Shown here piece after piece: positions 11,061 through 21,345 of a stretch of DNA of 64,000 nucleotides (positions within the stretch are counted from its first letter, which is position 1; the number at the start of each line of letters is the position of its first letter). Under the pieces are notes generated by a model. The model did no database searches, was not told the origin of the DNA, and saw nothing but the letters and a program-made list of their open reading frames with translations. The position numbers and the translations under genes were made by a program. The DNA comes from Rhododendron vialii (lineage: Eukaryota; Streptophyta; Magnoliopsida; Ericales; Ericaceae), in assembly GCF_030253575.1 (NCBI RefSeq), contig NC_080566.1, positions 7,139,501 through 7,203,500 of the forward strand, read 5' to 3'.

Positions 11061-11720
11061 TTAGGGTTTTGGACGGTGGGTAGTTTACACTGTTGGAGTC
11101 CAGCGGGCAGGGGGAGTGTGGACAGTGAAACTTGTGTTGCTATTGCCAGATGAAATAAAATACGGATAGCCAAAAATGTCGCGGACGCAGACATCCGTCC
11201 ACAGTTCCGGGCACAGACGTGTTTTAAATTAGTTGATGTGTGGGGACTTTTGTTTAGCGTGCATGATCTCCGTGCATCGCTTGGTTTCGCAACTAGTATC
11301 GTTTGTATTTTCGATTTCATGGTTTCGCAAGTAGTAACTTTATTTGGATCCATGCAGACACCTATGTCCATAACATTTCAAAGTGATGTACGTACACTAG
11401 CATAATTTGTTCACCCGCCTAGTACGACTCATTTTTGTGTTGAGCTCACACCACGTCTCAACTTAGTTTGCTTATTGAGTATCTCCAATGGTGGAATCTT
11501 ATTTACGTAGTTATTTGTGCAATAAAGAAAAATGGTTCAACAATAGGCCGGGTCGATTTGTGCTGGATTCAAATATTCAATCGGTAGTCTAAAATCTGGA
11601 ACTGAAGTTCTAAATTTAGACAAAACGTTATTTGAAGATACTACCAATATATAGAATTCAGTTGATTAATTAATTTTTTTTTTTTTTTTTTGAATGAGAT
11701 TAGTTAAAGAATCAAGTTTT
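11061..11720. other. Intergenic stretch upstream of PPR gene
   Basis: No gene seen. The nearer part is the likely promoter of the minus-strand PPR gene. The far end is a T-run (11676-11691) just before the retroposon target site. Confidence 0.5.
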
Positions 11721-12371
11721 AAAAATGAGTGGCTTCTCCAGAGAATGGAAGCCGGAAAGGGAGAGTCGGGTGGGTCCGCTGGCCCCTTCCCCGCCTTCCC
11801 CCTTCTTTTGGCCCCCTCCCTCACCCACTTCCTTCCTCCTCACCCCCTCAATTCTCCATCTTCGGCCTCTCTCCTCTGTTTCTCCTTTTCCTTCTCTGCT
11901 CACCTAGCTCAAGGTTGTGAGTTGGTTGAGACTATTTCTTTTGGGAGTTGAAATTTTCCACTTTTTCCTCATTTTTGGACTCAGGAATCAGATATGAGGT
12001 TCTAGATCTGATTTTTCTTGGGATCAGCGTACCAGCGACGAAGACGGCGTCTGCCTCCAATTTGCGACGGGAAGAGTTTGAGTTGGAGCGGCAGGTCATT
12101 CAGGAGGGCTTGCTCCATGTTCATACCTGGCCTCTCAACTTCGGCCTCTCCAACCCCTCCTCACGAGTGTGTTCGACGGGTCCGGCTCCGGCGTTGTAGT
12201 TCCATGCGGGTTTTTTTTTCTGTTTTCCCTGTTTTTTGTTTTTATTTTCTTTTGTTAATTTTGTATTTTAGGACCAGTAGTGTTCCCTTATTGTTCTGTG
12301 TATGTTTTAGCTGGGTTTGATATAATATTGGGATGATTTGATTTGCTCGAAGAAAAAAAAATGAGTGGCTT
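11721..12371 (+). mobile_element. Non-LTR retroposon with 15-bp target-site duplication
   Basis: The 15-bp word aaaaatgagtggctt occurs at 11721-11735 and again at 12357-12371. The second copy directly follows an A-run (12353-12360). The insert between them starts GC- and CT-rich and ends AT-rich with a T-rich 3' region, the profile of a plant LINE with its interior deleted, or a LINE-mobilised transcript. The overlapping short ORFs inside lack recognisable domains. The intact duplication suggests the insertion is fairly young. Confidence 0.8.
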
Positions 12372-12609
12372 TAATCATCAAAATGAGATCCAATATGAGC
12401 TCTACAAAAGGTGGGTAATGCTGACTCATCCCAGTTGGTTTGACAGGTGAAGTGCCGAAGGGGAACATAATTTTACAGGTAATCTCATCAGACTACTAAT
12501 CTGAGATTAATGATGTAGTAATATTTTCTTGTAGTAATATTTTCTTGTAGTAATTCTTATTCTTTCGTGGGACTTCGAATCATATCCGCGTGATACAAAT
12601 TTCAACAAA

Positions 12610-12950
12610 AAACTATGGGTACATCATTTGGTACACCAAATGTTATGGAATTTATTTCGGGGTCTCAAATTGGAGTCGTTCAATTTGTTTAAAATATTTT
12701 CAAGAAAATTCATGTTAAAATACAACTCGTACAGGTATCGACAAAGGCTTAGTCGATATTTGTTCCTGAATTTGCATTAAGAAAAATTGAATGAATTGAT
12801 TAAGCCGTCACTGATCTTTGAATGAGGTAATTTTTTTTGTAGTAATTCTTAAAATAATGTCTTAGACAAATTGAACAACTCAAATGATTAGTGTGGGATC
12901 CCGAAATTGGTCCCGGCCAATTTGTTGTACATTTGGTACACATCAACTAT
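12610..12950. mobile_element. Diverged palindromic MITE-like element
   Basis: The left part contains TACATCATTTGGTACACC and then CGGGGTCTCAAATTGG and TTCAATTTGTTT. The right part contains, in reverse complement order, ACAAATTGAACAACTC, ATCCCGAAATTGG and GTACATTTGGTACACA. The arms are imperfect, so the element is old. No target duplication was identified. Confidence 0.5.
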
Positions 12951-13257
12951 CATACTTTTTTTGCTTTACAAAAAAAAAAAAAAATTTACTTTTTTCGGGC
13001 TCTACAAATTGGGTGCTAGTCCGCTAAGCTAAAAATTCTCTCAAATTCGGCAAATGTCAATTCCTCCGTCATTTTGGCAAAACATGGGTGCGACACCTTT
13101 GCCATTTTCTTGGCAAAATGACACTATTCATTGCCTAAAAATGAGAATGGCAATGACAAAATGGCATTCATAGGTGAGGATGCTATAAAGAAACCACTTT
13201 CTATCGATGAAGCCAATTCTAAACTGGCATGCAATAGCAAGAAATTCATGTAAACTT

Positions 13258-13407
13258 TAAGTATTTGGGAAAATGACAGCCTATGACGTGTTTTGATAAT
13301 TAATACTCGTCAATGACATTTTCAACATTGACAAATATTCTTAGCTTATTCTTGACAGATATTAATTATTAAAACACGTCCTAGGCCGTCATTTTCCCTA
13401 AGTATTT
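13258..13407. mobile_element. Mutator-like MITE with 9-bp target-site duplication
   Basis: The element occupies 13267-13398 (132 bp). It starts GGGAAAATGACAGCCTATGA and ends TAGGCCGTCATTTTCCC, and the inverted arms extend about 50 bases each. The flanking 9-bp word taagtattt is repeated perfectly at 13258-13266 and 13399-13407. A 9-bp duplication with long terminal inverted repeats is typical of the MULE superfamily. It is non-autonomous, with no coding capacity. Confidence 0.85.
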
Positions 13408-14654
13408 AGGTGGTGTTTGGGTCAAGATTTTGTAAAACAAAAAACTAAAATTAGGAGATTTTGCTTAAGGAATTTAAGGCATGTCCCTTCTCTCCCTATA
13501 ACTTCTCTAGGGGAAAAAAAAATCTTCAGAAATCCTTGATATTGAACCCGGCCTTAGTTATTCCCTGTTTGGTGGGCTGGGAACTTGGAAGCTATAATAG
13601 ATATTGATAAACCAAAAGCCAAAGGGTGTTCTGGATAATTAGCTTGTTTAAGCTTCTTTTTTTTTTTTGATCCGTGTTTAAGCTATTTGAATAATCATAA
13701 ATAAGCAGAAGCTTAAGAATAGCAGAAAATCTTAATTTGAAAAAGGCTAAAAAATACAAGAGAAGAGTTTTAGGGAGGAGATTTTTCAAGAGAGGATTAA
13801 AAGTTTATCCTATGGTTTACTTTAAGAGAAAGGAGGCCAACTGTTTAATAAGCTGCTGCTAATTTGTTGATAATTCATGTATTTTTCGGGTTATTTACGG
13901 AACAAATCCAATCAAGTTAGAGTCGAAATCAATAATTTTTTCTGATAAATCCGTCACTTTTTCGGAAGAACCGCCCCTTTTACACATGCTAAAACTAGAA
14001 TTGATGTTGATACAGTGGATTATTATTTATATTTTTTATAAGTTGATACAATGTATTGGATGCACTAATCTAAATATTGGATCACATAAGCTCGTTTATA
14101 GACCGGATTCAATCTAATCCAACATAGCATGGTCAAAAGAGGTGAAAAATGGACCCATTTGAGTTGAAATGGTGGACTTTTAGTGCAACAAAAACTGGAA
14201 TAATTTTCAGAATTTTCAGTTCATTTTCATCTTTGTTAGTTGAGTATAGGACTACTGGTGAATTCCCTTTGATTAGAGAGATAAAAGCATAATGTCCAAT
14301 TTATATTTCCATTAATGCATCTTATATCTAAATATTGTAACAATTTCCCTATGATAATTTCAAACTTGATTTTATCACTATAAGAGCAGCAAGGAAAGAC
14401 AAACCAAAAAAATTCTCATCAAATATCATCTCATTACTTCTGTAACAAAAACTCCATTTATGAAGGGAGAACTCAAAGAGAGATCTCTAGGGTTTGTTCA
14501 AAAGACAAACATGACACAACTTGGCTGCATCTCCAAAAGAGGAGCATAAATAATCTGCCGAACCCAAAAAAGCTAGAAAGGAAATCACTAATTGATTCAA
14601 AAAAAAATAGCTAAGGGGTTATTGAAAAGCGACGATCCATCATCATTGAGGCCT
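13408..14654. other. Intergenic stretch downstream of LEA gene
   Basis: AT-rich, no convincing gene. The nearest few hundred bases to 14655 should include the 3' UTR of the minus-strand LEA gene. Confidence 0.5.
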
Positions 14655-15366
14655 TCAGTTGTTCATCCCAGTTGCATTCTTGGCTGTATCAGCAGCATCC
14701 TGCGCTTTAGCTTTCGCTTGCTCACCGGCCTACGCAAGAAATTTTCACGATCAAAATCACACATATCATCCTACACAAACCTCAGAGGTGTTGCTGGAAT
14801 TTTCTTAATCGCCGGAACCAATCATCTTGTAAGTAAATCAATATTGAAGCAACGTTAGAATACAGATTTTGTACCTGCTGCATGTTTTCTTTGGCAGACT
14901 GGGCAGCATTGCTGGCCTTATCCATCATCTGGTTTCCCTTCTCCTGGATTAATATAGATAGACAAAAAAAACATCATCTTTTGTTTATTGGCAAACTTTA
15001 AGAACTTCGTAAATAAAAGATGATGAGATTACAAAGGTTCCATTACAACTGATTTGAAAAAACACAAGATGATGTTCAGAATAAGACTAAAAACACTAAT
15101 AAAGATCATTGAACGCTACTTGCACCGAAAAGCACAAATAAAAAGGAATGCGTGGCTCAAAATTCATTCTGTTATTGTTGGCCACGAAACACCAGATTTG
15201 GATCTAAGCCTTAAGGTTCGAGTTTATGCATACTGTTCTATACAAGTCAGAGCATTTGCGAAATACTGAAACTTTTGTAATCTATAGACGTAGGAAAAGT
15301 GAAGCTCACCTCGGTCTGGCCCTTGGCCTGGCCAGCTTGGTTACTTGCCTTCTGGGAGCTGTCCAT
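14655..15366 (-). CDS. Small KIN/LEA-like stress protein, three exons
   Basis: Spliced gene, exons 15366-15310 (57 nt), 14943-14875 (69 nt) and 14729-14655 (75 nt including TGA). All junctions are GT-AG and in phase 0, giving 66 aa. The protein starts MDSSQKASNQAGQAKGQTE, continues EKGNQMMDKASNAAQSAKE and ends in a third AGEQAKAKAQDAADTAKN block, so each exon carries an Ala/Lys/Gln-rich amphipathic segment. It is very hydrophilic with no Cys or Trp, like Arabidopsis At3g02480 and KIN1/KIN2 (about 66-68 aa), cold/ABA/drought-induced proteins thought to protect membranes or proteins. Its place between a PPR gene and SAMDC is conserved in remembered Arabidopsis order. The splice sites are read from sequence; induction is inferred from family. 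Confidence 0.9.
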
Positions 15367-15864
15367 CTTCTTCAAATGCTTTGTGTAAGACAAAAAATGC
15401 AAGTATTGTTCAAAGAAATGCAAGAATTGTTCAAAGAATGAATCCTGAATATGGAGACCTCACAGTTCCCTCAGATTTATAGATCTTGAAAACCATACAT
15501 TGCTTGACACATGTAACAGCAATTTTGACAGATGTTTTCTCTTGCTGAAAGTCAGGTTTTTGATCTGTTGGAGATGGGAGTATGTTATGGAGATCCAGTA
15601 TTTACTGGGTCAGTTTGTTCCATTCAAAGGTAGTGAGATTTAAGAGGAGCGTTTGAACAGTTCTGCTATAGTGCTATCCAATGGAGTACACACCTATCCT
15701 GAAAAAAAAAGGGGGAACACTGTTGGTGAAACTTTGGCAAGGCCAAAAAAGAATAATTTGATGAATTCAGAGCTTATTTGACTCAAATTTCCGCAAAAAC
15801 TCTAGAAATCACTTAGATCGTATCCTTTTCAAAATTCATCTGAGGCACCATTTGCTATCACGGA
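15367..15864. other. Proximal upstream region of LEA gene
   Basis: About 500 bases between the LEA start codon and the first upstream MITE. This is presumably leader and core promoter. I see no clean TATA box or G-box here. Confidence 0.4.
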
Positions 15865-16270
15865 GAGCATCTCCAACCTTGTTATCAAATATGGGAATGT
15901 CAGATTTTTTTTGAAGGCTTATGTGGCAAATTGGCAATATGACATATTAGATTTGACATCTCTAACATACACACTCCAACCCATATGCTAAATTTGATAT
16001 TCAAATACATTTTCACTTTAATCAACCTTTTAAATTTTATTGCATTAAGTTTTGGGAGTAGAATAAGGAAAGAAGATATTTGACATCACATGCGAGTAGA
16101 TGCAAATAACACCTACGTGATTGATATCTTGGTTGGAGTTGATTCATGTGTCAATTCATCCACTTGCTATGATGCACCGACACGGACACCGACACGGACA
16201 CCGACACCGAAACCGACACCAGGACACGGGAATTCTAAAAAAATGGGGACACGGACACGGCAGGGGACAC

Positions 16271-16278
16271 GCCACGTG
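16271..16278 (-). promoter_or_regulatory. ABRE/G-box GCCACGTG
   Basis: CACGTGGC on the minus strand, about 0.9 kb upstream of the LEA start codon and inside the nested element. This is the core bound by ABF/AREB bZIP factors. Function here is inferred. Confidence 0.4.
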
Positions 16279-16554
16279 TATATTTATTTATTTATATATA
16301 TAAATAAATAAATAATTATAGTTTAGCACCCAGAAATTTAAAATATATATAATTTGGTCCCAAATTTTTTTTAAAAAAATTACAGTTTGACCCCGAAATT
16401 TTTCAAAAATTCCAGTTTGGCCCCCAAAATTTAAAAAAAATTACAGTTTGACCCCTGCCGTGTCCCCATCGGTGTCCCCGCCGTGTCCCCAGCGGTGTCC
16501 CGCCGTGTCCCCAGCCGTGTCCCCCTCAAAATTTAATATTAAAATATGAGACAC

Positions 16555-16564
16555 GCCACGTGGC
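16555..16564. promoter_or_regulatory. Palindromic ABRE/G-box GCCACGTGGC
   Basis: A perfect 10-bp palindrome containing CACGTGGC on both strands, about 1.19 kb upstream of the LEA start codon, also within the nested element. Whether it acts on the LEA promoter is unknown. Confidence 0.4.
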
Positions 16565-16712
16565 GTGTCCCGTACGTATCTCCGAGGTGTCCCGCGGTGT
16601 CCCCGTGTCCCCGTGTCCTGACACTGCGATACTTCGACCTTTAGAGGTGTTGGTGCTTCAAGGTCCACTTGACATGCCATGTCAAATTTGGCATCCATGG
16701 TTGGAGATGCTC

Positions 16713-19530
16713 TTTATAAGTTAGATTTTCTGATCATATATTTTCTGATTATTTGCGTAAGTAATTTAATATAAGTTGCAAACATATTTAGCATAGTTGT
16801 AAATAAGTTTGAATTAAAGTTCAAATTGTTTGGTTAAAAAGGTTAATAGAATACTTATTATTACCAACTGACTGTCCAAGTTGTCCTTCATGATTATATA
16901 CAGGTACTTTGCAAAATCACGAAACTTTTTTTCCATCCATAGATTTGCCAGCTTTAAATAAGTAAAAAGGCTACAAATCAGAGTTTAAAATAATCTCACT
17001 TTTGTTAGTCAAATAAGTTGAAAAGGCAAAATAAGTAATTATCAAAATTGCTAACAAACACTCTTCATTAGCTTTCTTTAAGCACATAAGTTAAATAAGT
17101 CAACTTATAAATGCCAACAAACATGGTCTAACAGTGGTGTTAAAGCCAGCAGTACATTGCTTGTTTCACACGGTTTTCTCCCCGCAGGCATTTTTATCTT
17201 TTACTATCTATAATTTGTTCCACCAACAAACTGAGTTGTGAAAATATCAACGCTCTTCGTTTCGAAATGACGGTCCTCACAAGATACTAATGGTTCTAGT
17301 ACAACTGATTGCGCAAAGCCTGTATCCATTGAGCATAATTAGTTCATTATACTACGCATTTTGTTAAAATTTACGAATCAGATTGAAGTTCAAATTTAGT
17401 ACAGGAGGGCCAGTGTCCCCCTTTTTCTCTTTAAGCATGCTAGAGTTAATTCTGTGAGCCCTTCAGATATCATTCATCAATAAGTTATTGTATGTCATCG
17501 CCTAAGATGAGCAATTGTATGTCATGGCACTAGGAAAGATAAGCTAAAGTAAGTAATACCACTGCCACCAACCTCCCACATGGGACTGGAAAACAAACGT
17601 CACCTTTTCAGTGTGATTTTGTGTCGCAAAAAACTTTCCCTAGTGCAATTTTTGTCCCTTCTGCCAATCTGAGTTTAAGACAGCGGCAAACTAGTTAAAA
17701 TGTGAGAAGACGAAACCATTGTAAGGAACAGGCACCTAAAATGCTTATGCATCTGCTTCCGCTTCTCTTAGCCTTCATCACGTTCTCCAGTTCAGCAGCT
17801 CGGCACAAAGCTTCTATTCACTTTGCCATACCTAAAGAAAAACATCATAAAAAGCCTGAATATCAGAAAACTAATCCATCCCGAATTCATGCATAGAAAG
17901 AAAGCTCTTGTTCTATCTCAACTAAGAATAAAATTGGAGGTTTATATCTCATTTGGAGTTCATAAACTGAGAAATACACAACATGAAGCGTGTTGTACTT
18001 TCACGGTCTCAACAATAACATCATTCTGAAATGGCAGAATTTTTATATGTAAATAAAAGCAACTGAAATAAATTCCGAACAAGTAGAATCCCTAGTTCTA
18101 TCCTTCTATACTAACTGTGAGGATAATTTACCTTCGTCAGTACCTAAATTATATGCTCAAACGTGTATGCAAATGTACTATGAGATAAGTGCACATGTAG
18201 AAAAAAAATTTTAAAAAAAATCTCAGATCAGTACATGACTAATCCAGTTACTAGGACCCAAAGCCAAACAACACTGGTGAACAAGCTCCAAGCTACTCAA
18301 TATAATAGCTAACCATGAGATCCCTAATTCAAAGCGTCATTCTCCAGTTGCATGTGCAGGCTTATCCAAGTCATATCGATTTTGCTTCCATTGGAAGAAA
18401 TCCTTTAGGACCCCTTGCTCCATAAAACAGAAAAATATAGAAAGACAAAAACTCATCAAAGGGAAATGGGTAAAGCAGCAACAGAGAAACAAAAATAGCA
18501 GTAGTGCTAGTATGTTTCATGACACGTCCAGGACTCAAAATATATGAAAGCACATATTCTCATTGGCTTCACTTTGTTAAAGCAACAAGTAATCTCAAAT
18601 TCTATTACCAGAAGTGAGAAGTGCAGAAGGGAAAAAAATGCACCCATAACCTTGAGGTTAAGGGACAAGTTTAATGACCAAACCAACGGCCAGAAGTGTG
18701 ATTCAAATATTCATTACCTCAGAAACAAAAAGTAAGAAAAAAACTGCTGGGATGAAGAATAAGGAGATTTACAGTTGCTCTATCTGTGCCCCTCCTAATC
18801 GTTTCCTTCAACACAACAAACTAGGATGAGTTTTGGATTTTTAATTATCTGGTCAGATCTAGTCAGATCATGGTAACAAATTTTCCAATCCATCATGGGG
18901 AAATGTAAGTACTTACGCTAGCATAAAATCGATATTCAAATACCGTACTTCAAGAAACTTGGTCTACTGAAAAGGAACACAACACAAATTAGCATTTTGA
19001 ATTTTCCAAAAACACTCGGTATAAATGCATTCAAAACAACATGAAGATGCCAACTCCAGAAACTCCACTATTTTATGCATTATATAACATGTAACGTTAC
19101 ATAAGCACAGTGCTTACCTGCATTTTCAAAGAAGAGATACTTGAATTCTAGGGTTCTGGCACTGGCGAGGAAAATGTCCCCAAAGCTGAGGTAAGATGGT
19201 TCCATAGTCTCAAGAAGAGCAATAATGCTACCACGTGACTCTAGAAATATATAGGCCCATTATTTATCATTGAGGCTTTAATGCAGCCTTTCATTGCGGG
19301 AGACATGGCTGTCGCTATTACATGAGGATGCAATGAGCCATCCAATTTTAGGCTGCCCACACTCGTCTATGCAAGAGATTCTAGCATGAAACCATAAGGC
19401 CATTGTCCATGGTACAAGTTCATGTACGGCTAACCGCATATTTTGCAAAACCATCCACTTGTGACTAATGTTACATCGCCGCACGTCTAGAAACAGTTTT
19501 TCTCTCAAGCTTTAGAGTGTCATAGACTTC
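16713..19530. other. Long intergenic stretch with no clear gene
   Basis: AT-rich with scattered short ORFs. The only notable one is a small secreted-peptide-like ORF at 17702-17896, listed separately. The part adjoining 19531 should hold the 3' UTR of the second PPR gene. Confidence 0.5.
17702..17896 (+). CDS. Possible small secreted peptide ORF
   Basis: An ORF of 64 codons (51 codons from the internal Met at 17741). From that Met the product begins MLMHLLPLLLAFITFSSSAA, which has a short n-region, a Leu-rich core and small residues suited to signal-peptidase cleavage. The remainder is basic and polar, rich in Lys and His. I do not recognise a family, there are no Cys residues, and there is no visible promoter. 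Plant genomes contain many such chance ORFs, so this is only a candidate. Confidence 0.2.
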   Translation: MRRRNHCKEQAPKMLMHLLPLLLAFITFSSSAARHKASIHFAIPKEKHHKKPEYQKTNPSRIHA

Positions 19531-21303
19531 CTACGAGTGTAATTTCAAATGCTGTAGATATATTTGAATACTTTTCGAAATAAGGCCTCTTTCAACCGCA
19601 CGACCCCAAAAGATATCTAAGATGCCCTTGTCATCAGCATAAGAAGCACTGAAACTTCGATAAAGCTTGAGAGTTATCATTAACCGCCTCCTATACATTT
19701 CATCTAACAGATCCGAAGCAACAGTTACTTCCCCCGTTTTCAGATAAGCGTATGCTAGACTAGTATACACAACACTATCTCCTAATATTCCCTTTCCTTG
19801 CATAAGAATGAAAATCCGTTGAGCAAAATGAACCTTCTCTCTCTTACATAGCCTTCTTATTAGTGCCCTGTAAACTGAGATGTCAACGCAAAGACCTTTT
19901 CTCAAAAACTCTTCGAGCAGTCTTACAATTGCCTCTTCATTGTCTTGATTGCAGTATCCATCCACAAGCCAAGAATATATACAATAACTTGCAGAAAATC
20001 CTGCATCAAGCATTTCAAATAACAAATCTTTACCGCTGTCCATCTCCTTTGCCTTGCAAAACCCATGAATCAATGCCTTGTAAGTAAAATTATCAGGTTT
20101 CAATCCAGCCTCCAACATCTTACGTCTTACTCTCAATGCAGACTTCAAATCTCCTATCTTGCAGTAAGCATTAATCAATGTGTTACACGTGATATTATCT
20201 GGTTCAATCTTCTTTTCATTCATCTCATTTAAGAGTTTATTTGCATCCCTTATTCTACCTTGTGCACATAACTTGCGGAGAATCGAATTATAAGTGACAA
20301 CACCAGGATACAATCCTTTAGTCTCCATTTCCGCACGCAATCGTACAGCTTCATCCATGTCATTCACTCTGCAATACCCATCAATTAGGGTAGTGTATGT
20401 CACATGATTAGGGACAGCACCTTTAATATCCTTAAAAAGCCTTGAAGCCTCTCTCATTCTACCTTCTCTACAATACCCATAAATAAGAGAATTATACGTC
20501 ACAATATCGGGACACACTCCCCCTTGTTCCATTCTATCTTGAATTGACAAAGATTGATAGTGCATACCCTTCTTGCAATACAAAGAGATCAACGTGTTAT
20601 AAGTGAAAAGATCCGGAAACATACCCGCAAGCTCCATTTCACTCAACAACTGTTCTGCCTTTTCAACATCTCCAGACTTGCAACAAGCATGGATCAACAC
20701 GTTGAACACATGCATATTAGCCACAACCCCGATTTTCACCATTTTCTTGTATATTTTCCACACCATATCAGTCAACCCATCCTTCACCAATGAATTCAAA
20801 AGCACAGTACAAGCATGCAAATGAGGCTTAAACCCATTAACTCTCATGTGTTCAAACACTTGAATTGCATTTTGGGTCATCTTCAAATTAGCGTAAACTA
20901 TCACCAACCAGCTCAAAACTTGCGAGTTCGAATCTGGGTCATCACCATTTCCCGTAAGCGAATTCAAAACCGTTGGAGACGACAGGAAATCCCGTAAAGC
21001 AATCTTTTCAAGCATGTTTTGTGCAGTTTTGTAGTGTTTTTGCTTAGTGAGGATGTGAATCATAGCCCAAGAAGACTGTAGAGAGTGCTTGTAACTTGGA
21101 ATTGATTCAACCCACTTGAAAAATGACCAAGAAAGAGAGGACCCATCTAAGGGAAGGCACAGAAGTACTTGGTTAATGATTGTTGAGGTGAGACTAGACC
21201 CAATTTTGGGCTTCAAAAGATTGTCCCAGTGTCCCTTCACAACAATTGCACACACGATTTTGACAAATTGGGTTTCATTGGTTAGAGAAACTAAGCTAGC
21301 CAT
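19531..21303 (-). CDS. P-class PPR protein (At5g38730 type)
   Basis: Intronless gene for 590 aa if started at the Met at 21303. An upstream in-frame Met at 21345 would add 14 residues (MFLPIRLGQF...), but remembered At5g38730 aligns from the second Met (MASLVSLTNE), so I prefer it. After about 130 residues, tandem 35-residue PPR motifs fill the protein, for example VVTYNSILRKLCAQGRIRDA, ITCNTLINAYCKIGDLKSAL and FTYKALIHGFCKAKEMDSG. There is no E or DYW domain. These proteins bind organelle RNA; the target is unknown. Similarity continues from start to stop (usual length about 596 aa), so the gene looks intact. It lies between the LEA gene and SAMDC, all on the minus strand. Confidence 0.94.
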   Translation of the reverse strand: MASLVSLTNETQFVKIVCAIVVKGHWDNLLKPKIGSSLTSTIINQVLLCLPLDGSSLSWSFFKWVESIPSYKHSLQSSWAMIHILTKQKHYKTAQNMLEKIALRDFLSSPTVLNSLTGNGDDPDSNSQVLSWLVIVYANLKMTQNAIQVFEHMRVNGFKPHLHACTVLLNSLVKDGLTDMVWKIYKKMVKIGVVANMHVFNVLIHACCKSGDVEKAEQLLSEMELAGMFPDLFTYNTLISLYCKKGMHYQSLSIQDRMEQGGVCPDIVTYNSLIYGYCREGRMREASRLFKDIKGAVPNHVTYTTLIDGYCRVNDMDEAVRLRAEMETKGLYPGVVTYNSILRKLCAQGRIRDANKLLNEMNEKKIEPDNITCNTLINAYCKIGDLKSALRVRRKMLEAGLKPDNFTYKALIHGFCKAKEMDSGKDLLFEMLDAGFSASYCIYSWLVDGYCNQDNEEAIVRLLEEFLRKGLCVDISVYRALIRRLCKREKVHFAQRIFILMQGKGILGDSVVYTSLAYAYLKTGEVTVASDLLDEMYRRRLMITLKLYRSFSASYADDKGILDIFWGRAVERGLISKSIQIYLQHLKLHS

Positions 21304-21345
21304 CGAGTATGTTATGAACTGTCCAAGCCTAATTGGAAGGAACAA

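Larger units (their letters stand above)
16168..16640. mobile_element. Nested GACACGG-repeat element
   Basis: The ends consist of many short direct copies of GACACGG/GACACCG on the left (16173-16260) and the complementary CCGTGTCC on the right (about 16455-16620). AT-rich DNA lies between them, including three variants of a TTTGGCCCC/CAAAATTT word. This fits a terminal-inverted-repeat element with subterminal repeats, inserted within the MITE above. No coding potential. Confidence 0.6.
15865..16712. mobile_element. GAGCATCTCCAACC-type MITE containing a nested insertion
   Basis: It starts GAGCATCTCCAACC at 15865 and ends GGTTGGAGATGCTC at 16712, a perfect 14-bp terminal inverted repeat. Inner arms with GACATG/CATGTC words also pair. 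The same terminus is found on the smaller element at 33472-33775, which has a TTA target duplication, pointing to PIF/Harbinger. Here the flanking trinucleotides do not match. The large size is explained by a second element nested at about 16168-16640. Confidence 0.7.

Noticed and set aside
11694-12320. Pro/Ser-rich ORFs
   Set aside because: They are inside the retroposon bracketed by the 15-bp duplication; frames overlap and none carries a domain.
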